This document shows, one piece after another, positions 34,509-45,268 of a stretch of DNA of 64,000 nt. Origin of the DNA: Hormiphora californensis (Eukaryota; Ctenophora; Tentaculata; Cydippida; Pleurobrachiidae); contig CM035357.1 in NCBI GenBank assembly GCA_020137815.1, positions 7,737,315 through 7,801,314 on the forward strand, in the 5' to 3' direction. The notes beneath the pieces were generated by a model. It saw nothing but the letters and a program-made list of their open reading frames with translations, ran no database searches and was not told the DNA's origin. Position 1 is the stretch's first letter, and every line of letters begins with the position of its first letter. Made by a program: the position numbers and the translations under genes.

Positions 34509-37484
34509 TCAGACATTTACAGCACATTGAGGGGAAATATCATTGGGAAGTGATGGATAGCCTCTGACAGGGGGACGGTCATAAAAACCTGTCAAGTAAT
34601 TGCCCAGGGATGATTTGAATTGACCTAAGCTTCCGCAAGAGTTAACGGCCGCTGGCAACCTGTTCCACAGGTGAGCAGCTCTCGGTCCGAAGGAAGAATG
34701 GTACTGATTCGCTCTCCAGGTCTCAGCCCGATAAGGAAACACTGGTGGGACTAACCTCATACCCAGCCTTGCACTGTGTTGGAACACAAGATTTGCAGAA
34801 TTCGGAACAAACCCATGGATCGTCTTCCACACATGTATCAACATGTAACGTTGTCTCCTACGTTGAAGAGACATCAGGTTGAGAACTTTTAATCTCTCCC
34901 AATAGTCGAGATTCTGCATTCCATCAAGTCTTCTAGTAAAACACCGTTGGACGTTCTCAATTGACTTGATGTCCCCAGACTTTGACGGATCCCAGACCAG
35001 ACAACAATACTCCAAAATTGGTCTGACCAGTGATTTGAAGAGTTGCAACATTACCTCTGGTGAACGATCTCGAAAAACACTGAAAATCCACCCAGATAGG
35101 AGAGAGGCTCTCCTCACAATGGTGGCAATGTGCTTAGACCAAGAACCATCCGAGGACATCTGGACACCCAAGTCACGGACATCAGCTTCAGGAAACAGTT
35201 GTACTCCAGATTTTGTGGTATACGAACATATGTCAACTGAAAAAGGGAATTCCTTGTAGATTGCCGACTTGTTCAGCCTGTAACTCAGGAGTTGAAATTT
35301 CTGATCATGTAGCACCATATTGTTTATCTCGGCCCATTCTGTAACCTTCAAAAGATCAGATTGTAAACCCTCCTGATCAACAATATCTGTTATGGCTTTT
35401 ATTAACTTGGTATCATCCGCAAAGGTGAGACACATACTACCATCCAGTACAGATTCCAGGTCCAGTATATAAATAAGGAAGAGGAGAGGGCCCAGGACAC
35501 TACCCTGCGCCACCCCGCTGAGCACCTCCACCCATGGTGACCTAACCCCATCCACCATCACACACTGCTGCCTGCCCAGGATCCACGCACTGATCCACTG
35601 ATGAAGTTTTCCTCCAATCCCGTACCTTTTCAACTTAGCGAGCAACACATTGATATCCACCGAATCAAAAGCTTTAGAAAAGTCTAAATAGAGAACATCA
35701 ACTTCTCTATCTCCACAGAGTTCAGTTAGGATGTAGTCAACATGAGATAACAGTTGGGACATAGTACTACGTCCCTTTCGAAAACCGTGTTGCGTTTCAC
35801 TCTGTAACTGCATCTCATCCAAATAATCAGCTATTCTCTTTCTGACTAGCCGCTCAAACACCTTCGATAGGTGACTTGTGATCGACACAGGGCGATAATT
35901 TGCCGTCGTAGACTTCGACCCTTTCTTAAAGATCGGTGTTATGAACTGCTGCTTTAAACAATTTGGAACAGCCCCATCTTCAAATGACTTGTTCCATAAC
36001 ATCCATATAGGATAAGACAAGCTGCTGTTACATCGTTTCAGAATGCACGAAGGAATGCAGCCCGGAGGTGAGGCCGAAAAGGGGTTAAGCTCCTCTAGTG
36101 CACTCTGGATACAATTCTGTGAAAAATCCATGGTCGTCAGGATCTCACCAAGGTCCTCAATGTTACCTGCTGCCACAGAGGGATCAATAGCCGCCGGATT
36201 GCTGAAGACGCTAGCAAACTGGTGTTGTAGTAGGTTAGCCTTCTCCAGGGGGTCCACAGTTAAGGAACCATCCGCACGCTCAAGGGGGGCAACTGATGAT
36301 TTAACCTTGGAGTTCTTTTTAACGTGAGTATAAAAGTACTTGGGGTTTACCTTGATAGCACCCACAGCCTTCCTCTCCACTTTCTTGTCCCTTGATATCA
36401 GATGGGATTTGATTTTCCCAATTAAACAATCCATCACCGATTTCCACTTTACTGAATCGTTCTTACGTTTATCAAGTTTACGCCTCCTGCTAGTCAAATG
36501 CCTGAGCTCCTTGTCTACAAAGTCCTTTCGCATTTTCTTCACTCGGCAATGTGACTTAACCACCTTGAACACTCTATCTCGAACAGCTTCCACAAACAAT
36601 GAGCCATCCTCATCACCCAGATCCTCACACTCAACAAGCAGTTTGTCCCAATCAGTAGCTGCAAGGTCAGCATCAATACTCACAAAGTCCGCTGAATGGA
36701 GATCCAGTTGCCGATAACCTTCCAGTTTGCCAGGCAGAAATAGACTTACTGGACCGAGAGGGTTGAAGGTGAGGTGACATGATACCCACAGATGATCTGA
36801 TACACCCTCATCTGTAATGGAAATATCGCTGAAGTAGTCCGGTCTGTTGGTGAACACGAGATCTAACGTATTGTTGCCCCTGGTAGGGCCCTCTACAACC
36901 TGGGATAGAAAATTAGTGTCCATAAAGTCCGATACAACATTGTAGTTAGGCTGATCAACTGGGACTGATGACCCGTCAACCCAATTAAAGAGTGGGAGAT
37001 TAAAATCACCCGATAATACCACTTCTGGTAACCCGCTCTCACTGTACTTATCGATGAATGTCTGTAAGGTGTTCATTAGTCTCTGAAAGTCCAAAACACT
37101 CGACTCTGAACGATAAACAGCAGCAAATATGGTGTTAATCTGGCCAACATAGACAGCTTTCATATTGTTAAACGCACTAGCAAAACATGTACTATCAGAA
37201 ACAGCCAGCGACGAGTGAACATACAGAGCACAGCCTCCACCGACTCTACTCACTCTGTCACTCCTAAAAACATTATATCCCGGTATCTCAACCTGGGCAT
37301 CTGAGTGATACCCTTTAAACCAGGTTTCAGTAACTGCAATGGCTACTGTAGGAGTTTTCTCATTTCTTATATAATCTCTAATAAGACCGAGTTTCCAGCA
37401 CGTATCACCTGCCGGACTTAGACTCCTTGCATTAAGCAGTAATATGTTACTCGTAGTAGAAACAGTCCCTAACGATCTCTCCAT
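34509..37484 (-). CDS. LINE ORF2: EEP endonuclease and reverse transcriptase
   Basis: 991 residues. The N-terminal apurinic-like endonuclease has LLLNARSLS, TETWFKG, LSGDFNLP and SDHLWVS. The RT has PIFKKGSK, NYRPVSITSHLSKVFE, HGFRKGRS, LYLDFSKAFDSVD, QGSVLGPL and FADDTK. It ends with a conserved RGY...PND tail, also seen in the truncated LINE at 18981. It nicks target DNA and primes reverse transcription of its own RNA. Confidence 0.93.
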   Translation of the reverse strand: MERSLGTVSTTSNILLLNARSLSPAGDTCWKLGLIRDYIRNEKTPTVAIAVTETWFKGYHSDAQVEIPGYNVFRSDRVSRVGGGCALYVHSSLAVSDSTCFASAFNNMKAVYVGQINTIFAAVYRSESSVLDFQRLMNTLQTFIDKYSESGLPEVVLSGDFNLPLFNWVDGSSVPVDQPNYNVVSDFMDTNFLSQVVEGPTRGNNTLDLVFTNRPDYFSDISITDEGVSDHLWVSCHLTFNPLGPVSLFLPGKLEGYRQLDLHSADFVSIDADLAATDWDKLLVECEDLGDEDGSLFVEAVRDRVFKVVKSHCRVKKMRKDFVDKELRHLTSRRRKLDKRKNDSVKWKSVMDCLIGKIKSHLISRDKKVERKAVGAIKVNPKYFYTHVKKNSKVKSSVAPLERADGSLTVDPLEKANLLQHQFASVFSNPAAIDPSVAAGNIEDLGEILTTMDFSQNCIQSALEELNPFSASPPGCIPSCILKRCNSSLSYPIWMLWNKSFEDGAVPNCLKQQFITPIFKKGSKSTTANYRPVSITSHLSKVFERLVRKRIADYLDEMQLQSETQHGFRKGRSTMSQLLSHVDYILTELCGDREVDVLYLDFSKAFDSVDINVLLAKLKRYGIGGKLHQWISAWILGRQQCVMVDGVRSPWVEVLSGVAQGSVLGPLLFLIYILDLESVLDGSMCLTFADDTKLIKAITDIVDQEGLQSDLLKVTEWAEINNMVLHDQKFQLLSYRLNKSAIYKEFPFSVDICSYTTKSGVQLFPEADVRDLGVQMSSDGSWSKHIATIVRRASLLSGWIFSVFRDRSPEVMLQLFKSLVRPILEYCCLVWDPSKSGDIKSIENVQRCFTRRLDGMQNLDYWERLKVLNLMSLQRRRQRYMLIHVWKTIHGFVPNSANLVFQHSARLGMRLVPPVFPYRAETWRANQYHSSFGPRAAHLWNRLPAAVNSCGSLGQFKSSLGNYLTGFYDRPPVRGYPSLPNDISPQCAVNV

Positions 37485-38686
37485 TGACTTAGAGTCGGGC
37501 GTATCGTCTCTATACTCTCGAACCTCTTGTCTAGCATCTGTTTCATTCTCACTTCCATTCTCCCGAACAGTCTCTCTAAAAAAGAATCCTCATCAAATCG
37601 GGGTGGTTCACGGGTGTCATTGGAGCTACCACTCGGATTTTGGGATCGTGGTATCTCCGTATCCCTAGCATAGTTCGTCTCAGCCCTTCCGACACCAAAA
37701 GACAGGGTTCCGTTCCGATTGAGATTGAGAGTCTCGTCCACTGCAACTCGTCGGGTGTTCTTGAGATGCTGAAAACGACAGTCCTTCTTGAGGCATTCGT
37801 GCCTGAACTGGGAAGAGCGGCAGATAGGTGGATGGTAGTATCGACACTCTTTCCCCAGCTGACAGCCGTATTTCTTCATGGACCCATGGGCGCAGTATCT
37901 CCGGCACATTGGGGGATGTGACTTCTGGCATGAAACTCCGTCGATCTTCTTCGTTCCGTAGCGGCCGTACTTGCACCGATTTTGTAGGTAGTGTTGGCAC
38001 ACCGGGATCGGCTTATCATCGTCTTTCTTCTTGCCCTCGTCAGCCTCCTCCACACTGTTGAATTTCTGACCGGGTGGCTTCTGCTGGTGTTCTGGTTTGG
38101 TGTCTCCAACCTCTGACATGAAGCTAAACCTCCTCCTTAGGGCGTCATCCGAAGCCTCACTTGCTGCACTCTTGGGAGGGCTTGCAAACTCCCCACTGGA
38201 ACCCACAAACTTTTCCAGTGTGTGTTTCTTGCAACACATGTGACAAATCCACTTGAAACCTGGAATAGAGCACAGCGGTTGCTCCTGGATTAGGGTGCAA
38301 TTATGGCTCCCTGCCCCACAACTTCCACAATTGAACCTGGATTTCTCACACCTTTTGATCACATAGTCTTTCTCGCATGCCTCACAAAATTGCGGAAATA
38401 GACTTTCAATAGCCATTATCAACCAGTCGATGAGACTGGCTTTGTCCCGGTACCGTTTTTCCTTTCCGTCATCAGTACGGGGTTTCCCCCCAAAGAAAAG
38501 CGCAGCCTCCTCCAAAACAATGTCCGTAAAACGATCAAGTGCCTTGAGATTGGTCTGGTACCTTTTAGCTGTAGGACTGTAGGCCTTCACGATCCGTTTC
38601 ACCTCGTCACTACAGTCGGGGTCATCACATAGCTCCGACAGCACTGCTTTCTGTTTCGCTAGTATCTCGTTTGACATATCCGGCAT
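37469..38686 (-). CDS. LINE ORF1: zinc-finger RNA-binding protein
   Basis: 405 residues. A Cys-rich region (CEACEKDY, CGSCGAGSHNC, CHMCCKKH) is followed by three CCCH-type fingers (CQHYLQNRCKYG...CQKSH; GCQLGKECRYYH; CRSSQFRHECLKKDCRFQH). A CCCH array fits RNA binding in the retroelement particle. The start is the first ATG after the 30-nt leader; a second ATG is three codons on. Confidence 0.88.
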   Translation of the reverse strand: MPDMSNEILAKQKAVLSELCDDPDCSDEVKRIVKAYSPTAKRYQTNLKALDRFTDIVLEEAALFFGGKPRTDDGKEKRYRDKASLIDWLIMAIESLFPQFCEACEKDYVIKRCEKSRFNCGSCGAGSHNCTLIQEQPLCSIPGFKWICHMCCKKHTLEKFVGSSGEFASPPKSAASEASDDALRRRFSFMSEVGDTKPEHQQKPPGQKFNSVEEADEGKKKDDDKPIPVCQHYLQNRCKYGRYGTKKIDGVSCQKSHPPMCRRYCAHGSMKKYGCQLGKECRYYHPPICRSSQFRHECLKKDCRFQHLKNTRRVAVDETLNLNRNGTLSFGVGRAETNYARDTEIPRSQNPSGSSNDTREPPRFDEDSFLERLFGRMEVRMKQMLDKRFESIETIRPTLSQWRDR

Positions 38687-38723
38687 CGTCTTCCGGGGTG
38701 GTCAGGCAGACATTTGGCTGAAA

Positions 38724-38753
38724 CTCAAATTAATTTGTTTAAAGTAGTGTTGA
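38724..38753 (-). other. 30-nt candidate spliced-leader copy 3
   Basis: Complement of the sequence at 27724-27753 and 41173-41202. It marks the 5' edge of the full-length LINE. The bases outside it (GGGAGGGCTAAT on the plus strand) differ from the other two copies. Confidence 0.7.
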
Positions 38754-39181
38754 GGGAGGGCTAATATATAGAGGGGGAATATATAGAGGGGGAACTCAGT
38801 GGGAGGGGTGATTTAAATACATTATCATGTTATAGATATTATAGTGGCCTGGTTTGAACACTTCAATTGGTGTCATGACATGGAAAGGGTCGAGGGAATG
38901 TCAGCACTTTACTTACCGTCCTTGGTGATAAATGGGCAACCCATCCTGGCAGTGATAATCCATTTTTTTCATTTTTCACGCACCATTGTTCTCTATAGAT
39001 GCTATAATATTGAAGTCTTCGTTAAAGATTATTGATTTAGGACAAAAATAAATTGAATAGGCACACAGTAAAGCAGATATCTCATCTACAATGACTAGGG
39101 GAGAGGGGGTGTACAGAAGTATACCAAAAGTATACCATGGGATATACCAAAGTATACCATGGGATCCCCCCCCCCCCCCCG
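38754..39181. other. Intergenic, nothing recognised
   Basis: Short GA-rich direct repeats (GGGGGAATATATAGAG), a TATACCA repeat and a C-run at about 39167-39180 that borders the tandem array. No gene seen. Confidence 0.5.
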
Positions 39182-40580
39182 GGCAGTTAACAGAGTGCAA
39201 CTCTGTAGAAAGAGCGGAGAGAGAGAGAAGGGGAGAGAGAGGTGTACAGAAAGAATGTACATTACACACGTTACTATGTAACAAAGAGGGGAGTTTGGAG
39301 AGATCAAAACAGGGCAGTTGACTGAGTGCAACTCTGTAGAAAGAGCGGAGAGAGAGAGAAGGGGAGAGAGAGGTGTACAGAAAGAATGTACATTACACAC
39401 GTTACTATGTAACAAAGAGGGGAGCTTCGAGAGATCAAAACAGGGCAGTTGACTGAGGCTATAAGCATACTGATCGTGATGATCATAATCAGGTCAGTGT
39501 GCGGACGTTTTGATGGTCACCATCAAAGGAGCGCACATACTGATGGTTATCATCATGATGGAGGCTTGATGCATCATGATGTTCTCAAACCATAGTGTGT
39601 TCACGTTTGATCATCATGAACCATAGTGTGCTCACGTTTGATCATCATAAACCATGCTCAACTTGCTGGAACTTGCCTTTTGATCATGATCATCATGACC
39701 AGTGTGCTCAGCATGATGATGCTATCTCCCGGGAGCTCCCCCTTGCCTAGTCGCGCGCTCTGAGAGGCTGTTGCATATCACGTGACCTGTACAACAGCCT
39801 CTCGCGCGCGCGAAGTCGTACCACGTGGTACATATCACATGACTACAGTGCAGCCCTCCACAAGAATAAGATCAAAACCTGCGCACACTAGGTGTTGATG
39901 ATCATCATCCAACTTAAGAGACGGCTCCAGGGCCAGCTCTTACGTGATGATCATAATGTTCCGCACACTGTAGTTTTTTGCAGATGATGATGATCAAAAC
40001 CATGAGCACACTTCATCTTTTTAACTGATTATGATCATCACGATCAGTATGCTTATAGCCTGAGTGCAACTCTGTAGAAAGAGCGGAGAGAGAGAGAGAA
40101 GGGGAGAGAGAGGTGTACAGAAAGAATGTACATTACACACGTTACTATGTAACAAAGAGGGGAGCTTGGAGAGATCAAAACAGGGCAGTTGACTGAGTGC
40201 AACTCTGTAGAAAGGGGAGAGAGAGGTGTACAGAAAGAATGTACATTACACACGTTACTATGTAACAAAGAGGGGAGTTTGGAGAGATCAAAATAGGGCA
40301 GTTAACAGAGTGCAACTCTGTAGAAAGAGCGGGGAGAGAGAAGGTGAGAGGGAGGTGTACAGAAAGAATGCACATTACACACGTTACTATGTAACAAAGA
40401 GGGGGGCTTGGAGAGATCAAAACAGGGCAGTTGACTGAGTGCAACTCTGTAGAAAGGGGAGAGAGAGAGGTGTACAGAAAGAATGCACATTACACACGTT
40501 ACTATGTAACAAAGAGGGGAGTTTGGAGAGATCAAAACAGGGCAGTTGACAGATTGCAACTCTGTAGAAAGAGCGGAGAG
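39182..40580. repeat. Tandem repeat of 110-134 bp units
   Basis: Six to seven units, each holding GTGCAACTCTGTAGAAAG, a GAGA tract, GTGTACAGAAAGAATG, TTACACACGTTACTATGTAA (partly palindromic) and GATCAAAACAGGGCAGTT. The array is interrupted by a MITE. ORFs on both strands are by-products of the repeat. Confidence 0.92.
39457..40060. mobile_element. 604-bp MITE, TIR GGCTATAAG, TGA duplication
   Basis: Terminal inverted repeats of at least 33 bp beginning GGCTATAAGCATACTGATCG. Flanked by TGA (39454-39456, 40061-40063); removing the element and one TGA restores the tandem unit exactly. The interior is full of GATGATCATCAT-type inverted repeats. The 3-bp duplication fits PIF/Harbinger-like or CACTA-like mobilisation. 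Confidence 0.88.
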
Positions 40581-41172
40581 AGGAACAGAAAAGCGGACAA
40601 AAAACACGTCGCAGCAAGTGAAGAGTTGCACAAAGAGAAATAGAAGGAGGATGTAATGAGAGGGAGGGAGAGAGAGATACACTTTGGTTGCGGTCTTGCT
40701 GACCGGGTTAGCTAACAAATCAGAAGTAAAAACAAGGAACAAACTGAACAAATGCAACAGAGCTGAAAGTGAGAAAAGGCGGGAGAACGGGACTGCAACT
40801 GTAGCTACTGGGGGTGCCAGACAAAACTTTGTTAAACTATGTATGGCGGCGCCACACCCCCATTCGATTCTCAAGTTGATTCTCGACACTTCAGTGTTGT
40901 ACCACTTTGCAGGTTCACTCTGTGACCGATCGTGGTGTGCGTTTATTATCTGAGACCCCGGTGTCGGATTGCTGTTTCTCGTGAACAAAGTTTTATATCA
41001 GACAAAGACAGTGGTTTCTGAAGAAGAATCAAACACATAACAAGCAATCGCACATCTCCATTTTGAATTATTAAACACTGGCTTCGCGAGTCTCTGTGAC
41101 AAGAAACCCATATCAAAAACCCTCACTTGAGGTTTGTGTTTCTAAAGTGGCCGTTACAAAGTTTCAAACTTT
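40581..41172. other. Spacer, nothing recognised
   Basis: Unique DNA between the tandem array and the ORF1-only retroelement. There are open stretches but no conserved motif. Confidence 0.5.
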
Positions 41173-41202
41173 TCAACACTACTTTAAACAAATTAATTTG
41201 AG
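41173..41202 (+). other. 30-nt candidate spliced-leader copy 2
   Basis: Identical to 27724-27753 and the complement of 38724-38753. Ends in GAG directly before the retroelement 5' UTR. Confidence 0.7.
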
Positions 41203-41249
41203 GAAGATGAATCCGATGTAACAGCCCCAAAGGGCAGAAAAACGAAACG

Positions 41250-42221
41250 TTGATAATGTCAGAAACGAAGTACGAGGGCGATAACCCTGCGATAAAACGA
41301 TTGGAAGAGACAGTAAACGACTTTGTTTCTGAAGTTTACTGGTTGAACTCTGCTGATGATCCCAACACGACAAGTATCACATCGGATCAGTTTATTCAAT
41401 GTTATAAATCGATCCAAGCTGCACCCGACTCAATGTTAACCAACGACAGTGTAGCTTCCCCTTGCAATCACTGGGGTTCGTACTTCAGTCACTGTCTCAA
41501 GGACTTAACTGTGAATGAAATTATTGAGGCTACTTCGCGTATTTTTCTCTCCAGTATGAAACTTGCCAGAGCAACAATGAACAATTTTGAAAATGTTATC
41601 AGCGCAGAAAAACTCGAGAAGCAACTACGTGAATGCAAAGAAGAACTTGATCGCCACCGTCTTAGCGTGATTGAGCTTCAGCAAACGGTTATTGAAGCCC
41701 AAAAGCAACAACTAAGTGCAGTGTCAACTTCGGTGAAGAAGGTGAAAGCCTACTCTTCTGTGCTTGCACAGAATTGTGCTGCAACCTCCCCTAAAGTGGT
41801 AAAACCACTAACGTCGAACCACCCTACTCCCGTCCAACAGCCCGGAAGAGAGAAGAACCTGATTGTGTTTGGTCTCCAAGAAACAACCGATAGAGTAGCT
41901 AAAACTACTTTAGACGAACTTTTTGAGGAACTGCAAGAGAAACCGAAAGTGACAACGATAAAACGCATCGGGGAAAGAAATGAGAAACGTCCTAGACCGC
42001 TCTTAGTATCCCTGGAGAGGAGAGCGACTCTCCTGGCGCTTCTCAAAAAAGCACGAAACCTCAAAGACTCTAAACAGTTTTCGGCTGTTTATCTATCTCC
42101 GGATCTAACGCCCTCTGAACTGAAGGAGCAAAAAGCTCTCAGGTCCACTTTGAAACGGATACGACTAGAAGATCCAGACGGCTGCTATTTTATCCGTAAC
42201 AATGTTATCCAAGTGGGATAG
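41250..42221 (+). CDS. Retroelement ORF1-like protein
   Basis: 323 residues: an N-terminal region of unknown fold, a coiled coil at about residues 100-150 (KQLRECKEELDRHRLSVIEL), and a C-terminal domain (KNLIVFGLQETTD, IKRIGERNEKRPRPLLVSLE, CYFIRNNVIQVG) resembling the RRM-like RNA-binding part of LINE ORF1 proteins. Likely an RNA chaperone. Family assignment is by motif style only. Confidence 0.75.
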   Translation: MIMSETKYEGDNPAIKRLEETVNDFVSEVYWLNSADDPNTTSITSDQFIQCYKSIQAAPDSMLTNDSVASPCNHWGSYFSHCLKDLTVNEIIEATSRIFLSSMKLARATMNNFENVISAEKLEKQLRECKEELDRHRLSVIELQQTVIEAQKQQLSAVSTSVKKVKAYSSVLAQNCAATSPKVVKPLTSNHPTPVQQPGREKNLIVFGLQETTDRVAKTTLDELFEELQEKPKVTTIKRIGERNEKRPRPLLVSLERRATLLALLKKARNLKDSKQFSAVYLSPDLTPSELKEQKALRSTLKRIRLEDPDGCYFIRNNVIQVG

Positions 42222-42372
42222 TTCCCGACTAATTCACCGTTATCAGAGAACCGTGCTAGGAGCAGGCAGTCTGCTGCAGTCCCTTTCAAATGAAGGAAAA
42301 CGAGTTGTCTGTAATTAAAACTGTGTCAGTGCGGGATATAAACTGCCATTTTTATTATTTATTATTATTATT

Positions 42373-42633
42373 AATTCAAAAAAGTTTGTCGCGAAAACTT
42401 TTTTCAAAAAAACTTGCGAAAAGTTGCCCGGCGAAATTTTTGAAATTTTGAAAACGCGATATTTTGAGGAAAACGCGCCGCGGCGTTGCAAAATACGCCT
42501 GATTTTTAGCGCGGCTCACTATTTGCGCGTGAAACCACGATCCCACCAGATCACTCACGCAGCGTGATAAATTGTGACACCAGACCCTAATCTGAGCGCG
42601 CGACAGTGCGCTCAGATGGGTCGCGGCGCCAGA
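42373..42633. other. Spacer, nothing recognised
   Basis: AT-rich then CG-rich DNA between the retroelement tail and segmental-duplication copy 2. No feature seen. Confidence 0.5.
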
Positions 42634-42844
42634 CAGATACCCTAAAAGACACGAATATAAGAAAAAAAAGCGTTGCTACAAGGGTTCTGGAGGTTGAGCA
42701 GGCCTTGTTTTGACCTTTGGTGTTCTCAGTCACGGGTGCTATGGGGAATAGTGAACCATAATAAAGAGCCTCCAAGAGCGGACCAGATCCAAGAGCGCAC
42801 CAGAACCAGGAGAGCTTCCCATTCAGTAGAGACCGTGCGCAAGG

Positions 42845-43707
42845 GGCGCCGTTACGATCTGGGTGTTTGGAGGCCTGTTTACAGGTGCGCGCTGCCAAAA
42901 AAGTTGATTCATTAAAATGGCTCTAACCGCCAAACCACTCAACCGTTTTGGCTGATTCAAAGTTTATCTGGTAGGGAATGTCAAGGCCTAACCCCAACCC
43001 AAACCCCAGCCCTAACCCTAACCCCCAGGGACGGCGCTCGTGGGTGTCCGGGTGTCCGCGGACACCCAGACCAAAAAGACGGAGAAAGAAAAGAAGAAAA
43101 AATGGAAAAAAACAAAAAGAATTTGAAAAAAATCGGTGAAAACTGCGAAATTTTGGATTTGCGCGCAGCCAGGTGTCCGGAGCTCTGCCGGACACCCAGG
43201 TGCACTGCGCGCACCTGTAACGCACGGCAGAGCATAAAGAGGGTTCTTCCGCGCGCCACAGTTCATTTTGACGTGACCAGGGTGTCCGGTTCACCCAGAA
43301 AATTGTGCGCGCGCAGATGAGTTTTTTTCTTGTGATCAGAAAACTTTCATCTTTTTTTCCATTTTTCACAAAAGGAGTTCAGAAATGCTTAAAATCGTTT
43401 AAAAACGCCTCAAAATGTCCGAAATTTTCGGGGGGCTTCGCCCCCTCAACCCCCGCCGGGGCTGCGCCCCTGGACCCTGCTTGTGGGGGCTCTGCCCCCT
43501 ACACCCCCGCCGGGGCTGCGCCCCTGGACCCTGCTTGTGGGGGGTTTCACCCCCCACACCCCCTGACCGAGGCTACCGCCCCTGGCCCCGGACACCCAGG
43601 GACTTGCTGGGCCGAAGGCCCAGCGCCGTCCCTGCTAACCCCACTTTAGCCCTAACCCTAAAAAACCGTTTGTCAGCACTCCCAAAACACCCAGATTTTA
43701 ACGCTGG
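42845..43707. mobile_element. TIR transposon with 12-bp direct repeats
   Basis: Flanked by CCGTGCGCAAGG at 42833-42844 and 43708-43719; copy 1 of the duplication has this sequence once (25805-25816). The ends form an imperfect TIR containing ATCTGGGTGTTT. The repeat length suggests a Mutator-like element. No transposase ORF. A hAT-type MITE is nested inside. Confidence 0.72.
43026..43634. mobile_element. hAT-type MITE, 609 bp
   Basis: TIR CAGGGACGGCGCT and its complement. An exact 8-bp duplication CTAACCCC lies at 43018-43025 and 43635-43642. CAGGG ends and 8-bp duplications are hAT hallmarks. The target was a telomere-like CCCTAA stretch. Inside is a GC-rich tandem repeat of about 59 bp (43433-43560) of hairpins such as GGGGCTGCGCCCC. 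Confidence 0.88.
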
Positions 43708-44093
43708 CCGTGCGCAAGGAATTCCACACGCAGAAGAGGTCGCACGCACAAATACAACGCCGCGGACATCTTCTGCGCATGGTATCCCCTGCGTGTGGTA
43801 TCTTCTGGATGGGGAGCTCTCATGGATTTGGTGCGCTCTTGATGGTGGTCTCTTCTGGGCGTGGTTCGCTCTTGGAGGCTCTTGAACTTTATTATGGTTC
43901 GCTATGAGGCTGAAATGTTTTATCGACACCTCGTTCACCGCCTATCCAAGAAAACCTACAAGACCTACGTCCTACCCCCAGACCTCACACCATGAGATAT
44001 ATCCGGCAACAAATAACTGCCCTTTTGAAAAGATCAAGCGTGTAGTAACTTGACGAATAAACTTATTACGGGAAAATTAATGATACCATTTAC

Positions 44094-44141
44094 CAGTCTC
44101 TCCATCTTCCCCTTCGCTCGAGCCTCTGAAACCCAGTCCAT
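44094..44141 (-). pseudogene. Orphan first exon (copy 2), divergent from OTUD5
   Basis: The same 16 codons and donor as 26695-26742. It points away from OTUD5, about 360 bp from the OTUD5 start. Whether either copy is used is unknown. Confidence 0.4.
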
Positions 44142-44497
44142 GATACAATGATTGTTTAAGGTTGGATTGTTCATCCACTGATTGATTGCCACGAATATGG
44201 TCAACAACTAAGAGCTCTAAGATGCAGGCCACAGTAAAACTATAGTTTGTAACTTTGTGGTACATAGTTCTGTTATCGTGAGACAGTAGTTTGCTAAACA
44301 GGCACTAAGCTGTGTTTTTGTTTGCACTGCTTGGCATACACCATTGTACACACACACACACACACAGTGTGTTACACTCGACATAGTGTGTGATAACAGC
44401 CCTAACAGTGTGTACACACAGCCGTTAGAGGATATATCAACCCTTGCATGTCCCCCCACAGCAGTTGCTAATATAACAATGCTGTTCAATAGGCAGT

Positions 44498-45127
44498 ATG
44501 ACAATCCTGCCCAAGATCCTACTAGATAAGGAGCAGGAGGAGAAGCCTGGACCGAGTTCTAGTGATGGTAACACCGGCCGATATGCACCTCCCTCCCCTC
44601 CCTCCCCTGGATCCTGGAGTGGTTCCTCCAGTTCCTCTCAAGCGAGACAAGCCTTATTTATCAGGTAGCGAGGGGCTTACACAATGTACTGGCATTACGT
44701 CATTTCTGAATGAGTTGTTTAACATGTGACATGTTTCCTAATCACCTAATCACCTGCTAATTAACCACCCCCTCTCTCACAGAGTCTTGGGAAGTAGAGA
44801 GAAGGGACGGGGGAAGGAGAAGGAGGCGGGTTCAGGTTGCTAGAGCTGCTCCAAGGAGTCCAGTTGATAACAACAGAGAGAGGAAAAATAGTGATGATGA
44901 ATACGATGCTGCTTCTGCTTATGATTATCATGTTAGTAATTAGTAGCACAATTAGTGGTAATTAGTTGTGATTGTTCATTTGTTTAAGATTCATTATTAG
45001 ATAGCCCGCCACTGTTTGTGAGCGCTTGTATTACGTCGTACAATTGCTGTGTGTGTAATGTGTTTGTACAAAAGAGCGTGTGTATAATTGTCTTCATTGT
45101 TGATGCTAAATTTGTATCCATATTGGC

Positions 45128-45184
<57 letters not shown>

Positions 45185-45214
45185 GTACACACACACACAC
45201 ACACTCTCTCTCTC

Positions 45215-45268
<54 letters not shown>

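Larger units (their letters stand above)
34405..38753 (-). mobile_element. Full-length two-ORF CR1-like LINE
   Basis: A 4.35-kb element with both ORFs intact. The 5' edge is the 30-nt leader (38724-38753), 37 nt before the ORF1 ATG. The 3' edge is a (TTGTAAAC)n tail at about 34405-34427, the same tail as the truncated LINE at 18857-20966. ORF1 and ORF2 overlap by 16 nt. Intact frames imply a recent insertion. Confidence 0.9.
41173..42372 (+). mobile_element. ORF1-only (HAL1-like) retroelement, full-length
   Basis: A 1.2-kb unit: 30-nt leader, 47-nt 5' UTR, one intact ORF (41250-42221), then a 3' UTR ending GGGATATAAACTG and an ATT-rich tail. It has no RT or endonuclease. A shorter copy sits at 24911-25741 with the same 3' end, so the unit itself has moved, presumably using another LINE's enzyme. 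Confidence 0.82.
42634..44455. repeat. Segmental duplication, copy 2
   Basis: The counterpart of 24568-27062. It lacks the ORF1 element and the 26134-26647 insert, but carries a TIR element at 42845-43707. It ends directly at the OTUD5 5' region. Confidence 0.85.

Noticed and set aside
39095-40988. Repeated ORFs on both strands in the 110-134 bp array
   Set aside because: They arise from the tandem unit, which happens to be open in some frames.
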